From NCBI GenBank assembly GCA_048267165.1, contig JBLWYD010000011.1:1-64000 (forward strand): 64,000 bases of DNA. The letters are read 5' to 3'. Below are positions 35,152-42,612 of the stretch, piece by piece. Within the stretch, counting starts at the first letter, position 1; each line of letters starts with the position of its first letter. The notes below the pieces were generated by a model. The model saw only the letters and a list, made by a program, of their open reading frames with translations. It had not been told where the DNA came from and ran no database searches. The translations under genes were made by a program, and so were the position numbers. This DNA comes from PGYR01 sp048267165 (GTDB lineage: Bacteria > Bacteroidota > Ignavibacteria > Kapaibacteriales > UBA2268).

Positions 35152-36498
35152 CTACACCAAACTTATCCTAACCTTCTTTTTCTTCAGTCTAGTGTTATTG
35201 GTTTTGTCTATTGCTTTTTTTGCTATGCTAGCGTGTACACTGACATAAGAGCAATTCTCTTGGAGTTCTATAACTCCTAGTTGGTCTTTGTCTATCTTAC
35301 CTTGCTTCATAAATAGACCAGCAATATCTCCTTTGGAAATTTTCTCACGTCTGCCACCAGTTATGTATAGAGTCACCCATCTGACTTCTGTTGGCTCGTG
35401 CGAGGGTTGCAAGTCGCCTACTATTATCTCTTCGGGAGCAATGTTCTCTATATATTCTGGAAGATCTTCGCCTGTCCAATGTAGTATGTAAGCTACTCCG
35501 TCGCTGTTCATACGTGCTGTACGTCCGTTCCTGTGTAGGAATTCGTTGTAGCGCAAAGGCAAGCGGTAGTGGAGTATAAATGCTAGTTCTGGAATATCCA
35601 GCCCACGCGCCGCCAAATCGGTTGCGAGTAGTAGCTGAGTCGTACCATTTCTGAATTTGATTAGTGCTTGTTCCCTATCAAGCTGTTCCATATCTCCGTG
35701 GAAACACTCGTGAGCTATATCGTGGTCATCCAGATATTCACTGACATCATAAAGCTCTTCTTTGAAACTACAGAAGATAATCCCCGGTTTTGGACCTATG
35801 TGTGCTAGCGTTTTTTCTAAAGATTTCAGCTTATTTTTATCAGGTGCAAGTATCGTTTTGATAGTCAGTTGAGGAACACCCTCATCGGCATAATTGATGA
35901 AAACTGGCTTTTGCAATCCCACGAACTTCGGAATTTTATTATCCCTAGTCGCTGATGTAAGAATCCTCTGTTGTACATTCGGTAGCGATTCGATGATATC
36001 TAACATATCATCTTCGTAGCCCATTTCTAGCGATTTATCGAACTCATCTAGCACAAGTGTTTTGATATGATCGAGCGAGTAAGTATCCTTGAAAAATCTA
36101 TCGGCTATTCTACCCGGTGTACCTATTAGGATAGCTGGCAAGTGCTTCAAATCGAGCTTATCTTGCGAACCAGCACGACCACCATACACGGCATTCACTT
36201 TGAATCCCGAGCCCATATCACGAGCAACTTGTAATAGCTGCTGAGCCAACTCACGCGAAGGGACTATAATCAGAATTTGAATTTCAGTATTCTCAGGGTC
36301 TAGCGTCTCTATCAGCGGCAATAGAAACGCCAGTGTTTTACCAGTTCCAGTAGGCGACAGCAATACAACATCAGACTTGCGTCTTATGTTTCTACCTGCC
36401 TCCAACTGCATTGGGTTCAGCTCTTCTATCTCAAATTTTTCGAGTATAGATTTCGTTAGCGGATTGTCTTTGTGTTCGTTATTTTCTGTATTTGACAT
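35152..36498 (-). CDS. DEAD-box RNA helicase, DbpA type
   Basis: 448 residues. Helicase motifs: Q region (FEIEELNPMQ), motif I SPTGTGKT (48-55), GGR, TPGR (127-130), motif II DEFD (151-154) in place of DEAD, SAT (182-184) and HRNGRTAR. The last 75 residues (VTLYITGGRREKISKGDIAGLF... KKVRISL) form a DbpA RNA-binding domain, which in E. coli targets hairpin 92 of 23S rRNA. It is probably a ribosome assembly helicase. The DEFD variant keeps the two acidic residues needed for ATP hydrolysis. Confidence 0.9.
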   Translation of the reverse strand: MSNTENNEHKDNPLTKSILEKFEIEELNPMQLEAGRNIRRKSDVVLLSPTGTGKTLAFLLPLIETLDPENTEIQILIIVPSRELAQQLLQVARDMGSGFKVNAVYGGRAGSQDKLDLKHLPAILIGTPGRIADRFFKDTYSLDHIKTLVLDEFDKSLEMGYEDDMLDIIESLPNVQQRILTSATRDNKIPKFVGLQKPVFINYADEGVPQLTIKTILAPDKNKLKSLEKTLAHIGPKPGIIFCSFKEELYDVSEYLDDHDIAHECFHGDMEQLDREQALIKFRNGTTQLLLATDLAARGLDIPELAFILHYRLPLRYNEFLHRNGRTARMNSDGVAYILHWTGEDLPEYIENIAPEEIIVGDLQPSHEPTEVRWVTLYITGGRREKISKGDIAGLFMKQGKIDKDQLGVIELQENCSYVSVHASIAKKAIDKTNNTRLKKKKVRISLV

Positions 36499-36571
36499 TT
36501 TGTGTTTGTGTTTGTTTAATTCTTATGATTCTGGGATGCAAATTACAACTAATTTAATCACAACTTGCTAT

Positions 36572-37609
36572 TTAACTCTCTTCCCTTCTCAGTATTTCTA
36601 CAATACGGTTGATTGCAATTTCGGATAAATTCCATTCATAGCCATCAAAGTTAGTAGTATTTACGAATTGAACTACAACAGCGTCTATATCTTTTTGATA
36701 TTCTGCTAGACATTGATAACCTGGCATTAGCCCACCGTGTTCAAATAAGTAAATTGAGGAATAGATTTCTTGTTCTCCTTCATCGAACACCGAACCATCG
36801 TTTAGTGCTCGTAAGAATGTGCCTACATCCTCAGCCGTTGCTATCATCATACCATAATCATTCGTCTTTATATCTTCATCAAAACCGACGTAATAGCCAC
36901 TCATTAGGTCATCGATAGTCACTTCACTCAGTGAGCTGTAAGTATTATTTAGCTCCAACCGATTCAATATTTCTTCCTTTATATACTGGTGATAGCTATA
37001 GCCAACGATTTTATCTATTAGTTTTGCAAGCAAATAATAATTAGTGTTCGAATACTCATAGTCCTCGTCTGGTTCGAAGTTAGCAGGCAAATCTAACACA
37101 AACTCAAGTAGATCTTTTTTACAATTTTCGGGGTCATTCCAAAAGTCAGGGTAATCCGTATAGTTTGGAATACCGCTTCTATGTTGCACCATCAACCTGA
37201 TTGTAATTCTATCTGCATTTTCTATTCTCCCTACTAACTCTGGGAAATAATCGGCAAGAGTTTTATCCAAAGATAACCGATTAGCATTAACCAATTTGGT
37301 GATAGCCACAGCTACATAAAGCTTCCTAATGCTACCTATTTTGAACAATGAATGTGGGTCAGCAGGAATTTTCTCTTCACGATTTTTCCACCCACCAGAA
37401 TAGAATGCTGGCTCTTTACCTGCCTCATCAACATATACAATCATACCATCGAAACCATGACTAATAGCTTCATCTACTTGCTCTTGAACAGTCTCCGGCA
37501 GCGGCAATATCCACGCCCACACAAGTATCCAAGGCACAAAGAACAGTGAAACAGCAGTGCCAACAAGCAATGCAATTCTGACTATTAGCTTTGTTTTTTT
37601 CTTATTCAT
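36572..37609 (-). CDS. Serine hydrolase, beta-lactamase/D-Ala-D-Ala carboxypeptidase family
   Basis: 345 residues with an N-terminal signal anchor (RIALLVGTAVSLFFVPWILVWAW). Catalytic pattern of class C-like enzymes: S93-I-R-K96, Y186-S-N188 and HGGLMPGY near the end, with VQHRSGIPNY between them. These proteins cleave esters or amides of D-amino acids or peptidoglycan-related compounds; resistance to beta-lactams cannot be inferred. It should act in the periplasm. Its upstream side abuts the 40-bp palindrome of ATPase unit 2. Confidence 0.85.
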   Translation of the reverse strand: MNKKKTKLIVRIALLVGTAVSLFFVPWILVWAWILPLPETVQEQVDEAISHGFDGMIVYVDEAGKEPAFYSGGWKNREEKIPADPHSLFKIGSIRKLYVAVAITKLVNANRLSLDKTLADYFPELVGRIENADRITIRLMVQHRSGIPNYTDYPDFWNDPENCKKDLLEFVLDLPANFEPDEDYEYSNTNYYLLAKLIDKIVGYSYHQYIKEEILNRLELNNTYSSLSEVTIDDLMSGYYVGFDEDIKTNDYGMMIATAEDVGTFLRALNDGSVFDEGEQEIYSSIYLFEHGGLMPGYQCLAEYQKDIDAVVVQFVNTTNFDGYEWNLSEIAINRIVEILRREES

Positions 37610-37640
37610 TTTATCGAAAGGTTAATGAATCATTATCTGC

Positions 37641-37680
37641 AAATTATCAAAACTTGTAAATTTTGCAAGTTTTGATAATT
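37641..37680. repeat. Palindromic direct repeat, 3' copy of ATPase unit 2
   Basis: Forty bases identical to 38932-38971. AATTATCAAAACTTG (37642-37656) and CAAGTTTTGATAATT (37666-37680) form a 15-bp stem; the nine-base centre is itself almost self-complementary. The copy ends six bases from the ATPase stop codon and may also act as its terminator. Confidence 0.95.
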
Positions 37681-37686
37681 CTTATA

Positions 37687-38913
37687 TTATGTATCAAGCA
37701 ACCAACTAAAAACATTTAAGTGTTTTACGCCACTTCGGTTTTGGGTAAATGAATCTGTCGTAAGCAAGTACTTCGGGTAATTATCACTGATTTTTTCCAA
37801 TGCACCAAACTCACGTTCTACTGTACTTTCATTCGTCATTTGCCACGCAACTTGGTAATACTCTATATCGCCAGTCGGAGTTTTACATACAAAATCTACT
37901 TCGTTGTTTCTTGTTGTGCCTGTCCATATTTTGTTTCCACGTCTTAGCAATTCAAGATAGACAACATTTTCTAGTATGTGTCCTCTGTCAGTTGTGCGTT
38001 CTTTACCAGCTAAAACGTTCAATAATCCCGCATCCACCAAATAATACTTCTCCTGAGTAGCTAATTGCTTTTTGCCTTTCAGATCAAATCGATTTACTTT
38101 GTAAATAACAAAACTTGCTTCCAAATATTCCAAGTATTTCTCGACGGTGGCGTGGTGTATGCTCTGCCCGTCTTGCTTCAGAGCTTTCGAGATGTTACCC
38201 GGCGAAAGTGAACTGCCTATATTAGTTGCTACAAACTTTACTACGTTGCCAAAAGCTCGTTTGTTGTTAATCTGGTGACGTTGTGTTATGTCTTTTTCGA
38301 CAATAGTTGTATAAATAGCATCGAGGTATTCGTAAATTTTATCAAAACCACCTTCGCGTAATTCAACACCTTTGGGTAATGATGTTTCGTTTATATAATC
38401 AAAAAAGAGTGCTTCGTAATTAAGATATTCATTGTTTGTGTCAATACTCCGAGCAGTCAAATACTCTTCGAATGAGAAAGGCAGAATTGAGATTTCAATA
38501 TATCGACCACTTAACAATGTAGCCAACTCACTACTAAGCAGAAAAGCATTAGAACCAGCTATGTAAACATCTGTATTTTTAGTAGCGAAAAGCCCATCAA
38601 CCAATTTTTCGAAAGATTCTATGTTCTGCACTTCATCTAGGAAAATGTAGTTAATCTTATCTGGGTTTAGTTTATTTTTAATCTCAAAGTATATATCACT
38701 CCAAGTTTTATCTAAATAATTCTCAGGTAATTCAAAATTATAAAAATGTATTTGGCGTTTCCCAACACCTAGTTTTCGCAATTCTTCACGGTATAACTCA
38801 AGTAAAGTACTTTTACCTGACCTACGAAGACCACTAATTACTTTTATTAGGTCTTTATCTCTGTAAGCCATTAGCTTATCTATATATTCTTTGCGATTAG
38901 TATAGTTTTTCAT
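37687..38913 (-). CDS. AAA ATPase with DUF4143 (unit 2)
   Basis: 408 residues. Walker A GLRRSGKST (28-36), Walker B YIFLDEVQN, sensor-like IAGSNA, a winged-helix region (GNISKALKQDGQSIHHATVEKYLEYLEASF), and the C-terminal DUF4143 part NNEVDFVCK...YYQVAWQM. In the PD-(D/E)xK-like motif the Lys is replaced (QVAW), as often seen in this branch, whereas unit 1 keeps EIK. Shorter and distinct in sequence from the unit 1 ATPase, so not a recent duplicate. Cytosolic. Function unknown. Confidence 0.88.
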   Translation of the reverse strand: MKNYTNRKEYIDKLMAYRDKDLIKVISGLRRSGKSTLLELYREELRKLGVGKRQIHFYNFELPENYLDKTWSDIYFEIKNKLNPDKINYIFLDEVQNIESFEKLVDGLFATKNTDVYIAGSNAFLLSSELATLLSGRYIEISILPFSFEEYLTARSIDTNNEYLNYEALFFDYINETSLPKGVELREGGFDKIYEYLDAIYTTIVEKDITQRHQINNKRAFGNVVKFVATNIGSSLSPGNISKALKQDGQSIHHATVEKYLEYLEASFVIYKVNRFDLKGKKQLATQEKYYLVDAGLLNVLAGKERTTDRGHILENVVYLELLRRGNKIWTGTTRNNEVDFVCKTPTGDIEYYQVAWQMTNESTVEREFGALEKISDNYPKYLLTTDSFTQNRSGVKHLNVFSWLLDT

Positions 38914-38917
38914 AGAG

Positions 38918-38925
38918 CAAATATA
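38918..38925 (-). promoter_or_regulatory. -7 box of ATPase unit 2
   Basis: TATATTTG on the minus strand, four bases before the ATG at 38913 and four bases from the upstream palindrome. The transcript may be nearly leaderless. The palindrome covers the expected -33 position. Confidence 0.6.
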
Positions 38926-38929
38926 AGCA

Positions 38930-38974
38930 TTAAATTATCAAAACTTGTAAATTTTGCAAGTTTTGATAATTTAA
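38930..38974. repeat. Palindromic direct repeat, 5' copy of ATPase unit 2
   Basis: Contains the same 40 bases as 37641-37680 (38932-38971) and extends to a 45-bp palindrome because TTAAATTATC at the left is matched by GATAATTTAA at the right. One central mismatch pair only. Confidence 0.95.
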
Positions 38975-39053
38975 CAAAGGTGTAAGACTGCTAAAAAGTT
39001 GAAATTTAGGATGCTATTTCAAGAAGGTAATAGTGCCCATCTGCTTAATAATA

Positions 39054-39674
39054 TTAAAAGGCGTAGAATATTCCGCTACCGACACCGAAGCCAAAAGACC
39101 TTGGTGTTTCATTTACCTTGATTCTATTACTTCTTCCATCGATATAATCATAGTCAGTTACAGTGTTATTTCCGAATCTACCAAAATATCCGCCCTCAAC
39201 TACAATCGAAATATTTCGCCATGCCATTACCTCAATACCAAAGCCAATACCTACATTGATGTATCGTTCAATATCAAAATCTTTATCGTTTGCTGAAGTG
39301 CTATAATAATAATTTCCATCTTCGGAGTAATCTATAAAAGATCCTGCAAGTGCGTAAAATCGTGTGTTATTAGTTCTATTCAGGTTGTATTGCAAATCAA
39401 TACCATAAGTAAGTTGGATTTCATCGGTATTATAATTGCGATTATCATCATCACTGCCGTAAGCAAAAAGCTGAGTTTTTATAGAAAAGCCATTGTTGAA
39501 TTGATGCTGATAGCTCAGACCATAGCCAGAGAAGAAAGACCCATACAGACCAACTCTATTTTGTAACCATTGCGAATCATCACCTTCGCCACGTAATACA
39601 TTCCTAGAATTATCTTGTGCGTTGGCAAAAGAAATAGATGCGATTAAAAGTACAAACACTAATACCTTTTTCAT
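39054..39674 (-). CDS. Outer membrane beta-barrel protein
   Basis: 206 residues from the ATG at 39674, chosen because MKKVLVFVLLIASISFANAQ is a complete signal peptide; a start at 39707 would add 11 residues before it. Alternating strands with aromatic girdles (VGLYGSFFSGYGLSYQHQF, FSIKTQLFAYG, IQLTYGIDLQYNL) and a final strand ending in Phe (GSGIFYAF) point to an eight-stranded OmpA/OmpW-like barrel. The role is unknown. It sits beside the palindrome-bracketed ATPase unit. Confidence 0.75.
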   Translation of the reverse strand: MKKVLVFVLLIASISFANAQDNSRNVLRGEGDDSQWLQNRVGLYGSFFSGYGLSYQHQFNNGFSIKTQLFAYGSDDDNRNYNTDEIQLTYGIDLQYNLNRTNNTRFYALAGSFIDYSEDGNYYYSTSANDKDFDIERYINVGIGFGIEVMAWRNISIVVEGGYFGRFGNNTVTDYDYIDGRSNRIKVNETPRSFGFGVGSGIFYAF

Positions 39675-39742
39675 AATAATACTCCTATTAATTTCTATAA
39701 ATATCAAGTTAATCTATATACGGTATAAAACAAATGATGTTC

Positions 39743-40219
39743 CTACCTAAAACTTTCTCGTTCATTATTGCTCTTAGTTTGCAATGCATTGAGGAAACCT
39801 CTCAGATATTGATCCATAAATTGGCGATAGGATTTATGGTCAGGTCTTCGGAAAAATGAGCTCAACTCGTGGGGGCTTACCTCTCTATCCACTAAGGCAA
39901 ACAAAGCTATTATGTCATCAGATTTCAAATCCAATGCAATTTTTAGCTTCCGCAAGATTATGTTATTAGTCAGGCGGTCTTCGGGTTCGGGCTGTGGGCC
40001 GTCCTGTTTTCCGCGTTTTTCTATTATCAACCCATTGAGGAAAGTCGCCATTTCTCTATCAGTCATCTCTAATAAATCGAGGTCATCTTCTTTTCTGAAC
40101 CAATCGTACAGATCGGCTTCTTCCACATCGCAATCCGCTAATTTGAATAGCTCAATTATCTTGGCATCTGTATAGTCAAACAGGTATCGTATTCGGCGTA
40201 GTATGTCGTTGTTGGTCAT
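39743..40219 (-). CDS. DUF1456 protein (YehS-like)
   Basis: 158 residues made of two similar halves: TNNDILRRIRYLFDYTDAKIIELF (3-26) and TNNIILRKLKIALDLKSDDIIALF (84-107), each followed by an aromatic/acidic stretch (DLYDWFRKEDD, ELSSFFRRPDH) and a hydrophobic helix ending in FLNGL / FLNAL. This is the DUF1456 layout. Small cytosolic protein of unknown function. The neighbouring lipoprotein gene ends 12 bases upstream of its start, so the two are probably cotranscribed. Confidence 0.85.
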   Translation of the reverse strand: MTNNDILRRIRYLFDYTDAKIIELFKLADCDVEEADLYDWFRKEDDLDLLEMTDREMATFLNGLIIEKRGKQDGPQPEPEDRLTNNIILRKLKIALDLKSDDIIALFALVDREVSPHELSSFFRRPDHKSYRQFMDQYLRGFLNALQTKSNNERESFR

Positions 40220-40231
40220 AGGGGTTTCTTA

Positions 40232-40702
40232 TTATTTATTTATCAGTCTAATTTTTTCATTTACTTTATTGATGAAGCTGTTTAAAAACACTGAAGATTC
40301 GATATTACCTTTTTCCATTCTCCAACTTTGCACGACTCCATTTTCAGAATACTGAATGAAAATACCTCCTTGGTCTATACAATCAGGACATCCGAAAGTT
40401 GTATCTTTTTGTTTCTTAAGCTCTTCTGGAAAGCAATCTATTAAGTCCTTCACTTGCTCGAACTTCTCACTGCTCAGCTCTATGAATTCAAAGTTTTCAG
40501 CATTGTAATGGTCTAAAGTATCTTCATATAATATCTCAGCTGTCAATTTGAATGTTTCTATACACTCCTCACCTTCGCACTCTCCATGAAAATGGCCGAA
40601 GATTAGATAGTCCATTTTATTGACTTGAACGCTATTATCACTTTTCTTGCAGCCAGTGAATAATAAGCCGATTAATGCTAATGTTATTATTATTGTTTTC
40701 AT
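40232..40702 (-). CDS. Hypothetical lipoprotein
   Basis: 156 residues. Lipobox LLFTGC with C18 after a short signal peptide. The mature part has four further cysteines in CEGEEC and CPDC patterns, possibly two disulfides or a metal site, and a strand SENGVVQSWRMEKGN. No family recognised. Twelve bases upstream of the DUF1456 gene. Confidence 0.68.
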   Translation of the reverse strand: MKTIIITLALIGLLFTGCKKSDNSVQVNKMDYLIFGHFHGECEGEECIETFKLTAEILYEDTLDHYNAENFEFIELSSEKFEQVKDLIDCFPEELKKQKDTTFGCPDCIDQGGIFIQYSENGVVQSWRMEKGNIESSVFLNSFINKVNEKIRLINK

Positions 40703-40802
40703 TGTGTGTTTATTCTATAATTCTATTTAAAAAACTTTTACGTTGTAAAAACATATTATATATATATAATTTTGTATTATCTCAATGACCATGTGTTAAA
40801 GG

Positions 40803-40837
40803 AGAAAAGAAACCGTTCAGTAACCCTGAGCGGTTTC
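40803..40837 (-). terminator. Terminator after the DUF4411 gene
   Basis: GAAACCGctCAG and CTGaacGGTTTC arms (40809-40837) form an 11-bp stem with one G-T pair and a five-base loop. On the minus strand a T-rich run (TTTTCT) follows. It lies 57 bases beyond the DUF4411 stop. Confidence 0.7.
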
Positions 40838-40893
40838 GGCATTTATATATGCTTCATACTCTTTAAGTAGCCGTTGTACGGTATTGCCTTTTT

Positions 40894-41397
40894 CTAAAAA
40901 TTCTCTTTCAGCTCTCTTAACATCTCTATCGTGTTTATATATTTCACATTGAAATGACTGCATACTTCAGGTATTTTTATTCTATTTTTTCTACTAGGTT
41001 CACTTTTTTCATAAGTGACAATAGTCCAATTATTACTCATTGCAAAAGCAATTAGCCAGGGGTCAGCTAAATCAGTCTCTAGAAATTCTTGAATCGCATT
41101 GGATGTATAATGATGCGACATAGAGTTCGCCCAATTCACAATAGCTACATAATTATGTAGAACTGAATCCGTACTAATAAAAAACTCTTTTGGGAGGTTA
41201 GTATCACACCAACTTTTTAAATCATCCTCGTGAGAAGAATTAACAAAGATTTCCTTTTTTACTTTATCAATGCTTACTATAATCCCTTTTTCTGAAAGTG
41301 ATTTTATTTTTGACCAAAAACTTTGAACTACATCTAGCGGATAAATTGAGCGATGTGCCTGAATAAAAAAGTTTGAATCTACAATGAATTTGCTCAT
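40894..41397 (-). CDS. DUF4411 protein, PIN-like (probable toxin)
   Basis: 167 residues. The N terminus FIVDSNFFIQAHR holds the first PIN-type acidic residue (D7); further acidic positions are seen in KKEIF, ETDLADPWLIAFA and TYEKSE. DUF4411 proteins have a PIN-like RNase fold and usually pair with an Xre-ImmA protein. Here its start overlaps the stop of the ImmA gene as ATGA, so the pair is translationally coupled. Probably the toxin of a type II toxin-antitoxin-like pair; activity is not demonstrated. Confidence 0.82.
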   Translation of the reverse strand: MSKFIVDSNFFIQAHRSIYPLDVVQSFWSKIKSLSEKGIIVSIDKVKKEIFVNSSHEDDLKSWCDTNLPKEFFISTDSVLHNYVAIVNWANSMSHHYTSNAIQEFLETDLADPWLIAFAMSNNWTIVTYEKSEPSRKNRIKIPEVCSHFNVKYINTIEMLRELKENF

Positions 41398-42533
41398 ACT
41401 TGATACAGATATTCATTAATAAATCTTTCGTAAGTATTGCCTCGTAAGTTTGTAAGTCTATACGCATCCCTAAATAACAAATTGTTTTCTTTGACGGCAT
41501 TATTAACATAACTAGCAAATCTTAAACTAATTCTCTTCTTAGATGTTGCATAAAAATCTCCTCCAGAGCTCTGGTTTTCTTTTCTCCTTTTAAATCCTGC
41601 AATATAATTATTATAAAAAAGGAAGAAAGTAGATTTCGGAATTAAACCTAGGTCTAATGCTCTTCTAGCGATTACAATTGGACTAACTTTAAACACTCTA
41701 CTTAAATATTTGAAGTCTTGGCTACTTTCCCATTTTTCTCTGAAAAATTGCTCAGGTACTAAAAATTCCGCTGCAACTCTATCACATAGCATTTCTATTG
41801 GGTCATCAGCAGGGAGCAAATTCTTGTTATCAAAGCCAGCACTTTCTCCAAGCCAAATATGTGCAATTTCGTGAATCAAAGTAAACATTTGTGCGGCTTT
41901 AGCATCTGCTGAATTAACAAATAAAAAAGGTGCTTTCCTATTGACTAATACAAATCCCCTACACTCATCTACCAATATTTTCCTTTTAGTATTGTTGCCC
42001 ACAACTCCATTGAAGTTGATTATAATACCTATCTCTTCTATTTGAAGTGTAAGGTAGTCCAATGCTTGCTCCCAAGTCCCAAGTTTGCTAGACCAATTGG
42101 CAGATAAATTCAAAGTATTTCTTATATCATTTGCTATTTCTTTAAAATTTGAATTTTTATTGTATCTACCAACAAAAGGTAAATCTTCATATCCACTTTC
42201 CTGTAAATATTCAGTCAACCAGTTTTGTCTTTCTTTTATTATTTGTATTGTATGGTAAACGTTCAAAGAAATCTTATTTCTTGGTGCTTGTCCAGTCCTA
42301 AAAAAAGGAATTGGTAATTCTTCGATGGGTGGTTCTGTTAAGAACAAATAGCCAAAGGGGACATGAACTTTGTGAGTAAATTTTTCTAACTGTTTTATTG
42401 TTGGTGTTTTGGTGCCATTAATCCATTCAAGAACTTCAGGGTTGTCAGAATAAAAATCATCTAAGCTATTACCTGCTCTGGTAATAGCCCAATTTATGAT
42501 GTTTGTATTTATATTTTCAACACGAGTCGTCAT
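41394..42533 (-). CDS. Xre-type HTH and ImmA/IrrE metallopeptidase protein (probable antitoxin)
   Basis: 379 residues. The N-terminal 65 residues contain a helix-turn-helix (SLDDFYSDNPEVLEWINGTKTPTIKQLEKFTHKVHVP). The middle holds the zinc-peptidase motif HEIAH (221-225) within FTLIHEIAHIWLGE, as in ImmA and IrrE. The C-terminal part (VLARRALDLGLI-like and AYRLTNL region) follows the COG2856 pattern. It probably represses its own operon and may be removed or cleaved to release the toxin. First gene of the pair with DUF4411. Confidence 0.87.
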   Translation of the reverse strand: MTTRVENINTNIINWAITRAGNSLDDFYSDNPEVLEWINGTKTPTIKQLEKFTHKVHVPFGYLFLTEPPIEELPIPFFRTGQAPRNKISLNVYHTIQIIKERQNWLTEYLQESGYEDLPFVGRYNKNSNFKEIANDIRNTLNLSANWSSKLGTWEQALDYLTLQIEEIGIIINFNGVVGNNTKRKILVDECRGFVLVNRKAPFLFVNSADAKAAQMFTLIHEIAHIWLGESAGFDNKNLLPADDPIEMLCDRVAAEFLVPEQFFREKWESSQDFKYLSRVFKVSPIVIARRALDLGLIPKSTFFLFYNNYIAGFKRRKENQSSGGDFYATSKKRISLRFASYVNNAVKENNLLFRDAYRLTNLRGNTYERFINEYLYQV

Positions 42534-42585
42534 TTGTACTAATTGGTTTAATCGTTATTAGTTTAAATTTTATTAATGTTCCTTA

Positions 42586-42593
42586 CAAATATA
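42586..42593 (-). promoter_or_regulatory. TATATTTG box upstream of the ImmA gene
   Basis: On the minus strand TATATTTG fits the -7 box TAnnTTTG, 52 bases before the ATG. It sits between the ImmA start and the flotillin stop. A convincing -33 TTTG was not found. Confidence 0.4.
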
Positions 42594-42612
42594 CGAAAAT
42601 TCTGTATATCTG

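Larger units (their letters stand above)
37641..38974 (-). mobile_element. Repeat-bracketed DUF4143 ATPase unit 2 (putative mobile cassette)
   Basis: A single AAA ATPase gene lies exactly between two identical 40-bp palindromes in direct orientation (being palindromes, also inverted). The unit contains nothing else: six bases from stop to one palindrome, 16 to 18 bases from start to the other. The arrangement equals unit 1, with an unrelated palindrome sequence. It looks like a one-gene cassette; mobility is inferred, not shown. Confidence 0.5.

Noticed and set aside
40808..40893. Minus-strand coding-like stretch after the DUF4411 stop (EKGNTVQRLLKEYEAYINAETAQG)
   Set aside because: It is in a different frame from DUF4411, has no start of its own, and DUF4411 already has its normal C terminus; the stretch overlaps the terminator.
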